Origin: Solobacterium sp.
GTDB taxonomy: Bacteria; Bacillota_I; Bacilli_A; Erysipelotrichales; Erysipelotrichaceae
Assembly (NCBI GenBank): GCA_017419465.1
Contig: JAFOLE010000181.1
Location: 1-22,121 of the forward strand
Direction of reading: 5' to 3'
Length of the DNA stretch: 22,121 bases
Below the pieces are notes generated by a model that saw only the letters and a list, made by a program, of their open reading frames with translations, did no database searches and was not told the DNA's origin. How positions within the stretch are numbered: position 1 is the first letter of the stretch; the number at the start of each line of letters is the position of its first letter. The translations under genes and the position numbers were made by a program. Positions 21,876 through 22,121 of the stretch are shown one piece after another.

Positions 21876-22094
21876 ATGACAATGAATGAAACAGAAATCA
21901 ATACCGCTGAGAAGATCTGGTATTATGCAAAACCGGATGGCTCCAAGTTCGGACCGTATACCGATGAGGAACTGGTCAAGCTCCTTCAGAACGGCATTCT
22001 TACCAAGGATGATTACATCTGGATGACCGAATTTGAAAACTGGATGCTGATCGGGAATTCCATTTACAGCTACTATCTTGAAAAAACACTTTAA
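21876..22094 (+). CDS. Small GYF_2-domain protein
   Basis: The protein has 72 residues and is almost entirely one GYF_2 (DUF4339-like) domain. WYYAKPDGSKFGPYTDEEL is followed by LLQNGILTKDDYIW and NWMLIG, the family's W-Y...GPY...G-I...W pattern. There is no signal peptide, so it is probably cytoplasmic. GYF domains in eukaryotes bind proline-rich peptides; the bacterial form is less studied. I chose ATG 21876 because GGAGTGAT (21862-21869) lies upstream; the open frame reaches back into the previous gene. It starts 28 nt after the HTH-RCC1-FN3 gene and is likely cotranscribed. Confidence 0.82.
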   Translation: MTMNETEINTAEKIWYYAKPDGSKFGPYTDEELVKLLQNGILTKDDYIWMTEFENWMLIGNSIYSYYLEKTL

Positions 22095-22106
22095 TTACAG
22101 CGAAGA

Positions 22107-22121
22107 CGCCTGAAACGGGCG
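22107..22121 (+). terminator. Partial terminator hairpin at window end
   Basis: CGCCT, loop GAAAC and GGGCG form a hairpin 12 nt after the GYF_2 gene. The sequence stops before any T-run. Its CCTGAAACGGG core equals that of the terminator at 19239-19266. Confidence 0.6.

Noticed and set aside
1..22121. CRISPR array, tRNA or insertion sequence
   Set aside because: I read through the window for regular repeats, cloverleaf patterns and transposase motifs and found none.

Overview
This window looks like chromosomal DNA of a Firmicute with moderately high GC. A lysine riboswitch, purine-rich Shine-Dalgarno sites, U-tract terminators, a SipW-type signal peptidase with TasA/camelysin-like substrates, and Ddh-type lysine synthesis all fit. 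My best guess is the Erysipelotrichaceae/Erysipelotrichia, but no phylogenetic marker here proves it. I see no tRNA, rRNA, insertion sequence, CRISPR array or phage gene.

Region 1 (1-4085, + strand) is a lysine/meso-diaminopimelate operon. It opens with the 3' part of a lysine riboswitch and its attenuator, followed by lysA-dapA-dapB-ddh and a strong terminator. Junctions are short or ATGA-overlapping. The ddh gene marks the one-step dehydrogenase route to meso-DAP.

Region 2 (4086-11152, + strand) is a five-gene secreted/surface cassette in which every junction is an ATGA overlap. It encodes a wall-anchored protein ending in an IPNTG sorting signal, a SipW-like ER-type signal peptidase, two TasA/camelysin-like proteins, and a 1271-residue secreted protein. 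The last joins a subtilisin-like protease domain to a MucBP-like domain and three putative isopeptide/DUF11-like stalk domains. The cassette ends in a near-perfect palindromic terminator.

Region 3 (11172-15306, - strand) reads HAD hydrolase, DUF4230 protein, nucleoside phosphorylase-like protein, SPL-family radical SAM protein and SDR, all overlapping or nearly so. A 36-codon acidic ORF follows in front of the shared terminators. The radical SAM protein keeps its iron-sulfur cysteines but seems to lack the catalytic cysteine of true spore photoproduct lyase.

Region 4 (15307-19266) holds two divergent gene pairs: HAD operon/GH25 lysozyme and YigZ/NAD kinase. The start codons of the lysozyme, YigZ and NAD kinase lie only 6-8 nt after extended -10 promoters, which suggests leaderless mRNAs. 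Downstream of NAD kinase is a PTS EIIC-EIIB-like membrane protein that lacks the phosphorylated cysteine and the usual sugar-binding motif.

Region 5 (19313-22121, + strand) has its own promoter. It encodes an 827-residue protein with a cytoplasmic XRE helix-turn-helix, a transmembrane segment, an RCC1-like repeat region, three FN3 domains, a Pro-Thr stalk and a Cys-rich tail. A 72-residue GYF_2-domain protein follows. This RodZ-like layout with a large ectodomain, the surface cassette of region 2, and the SPL-like cluster of region 3 are the best candidates for undescribed biology.
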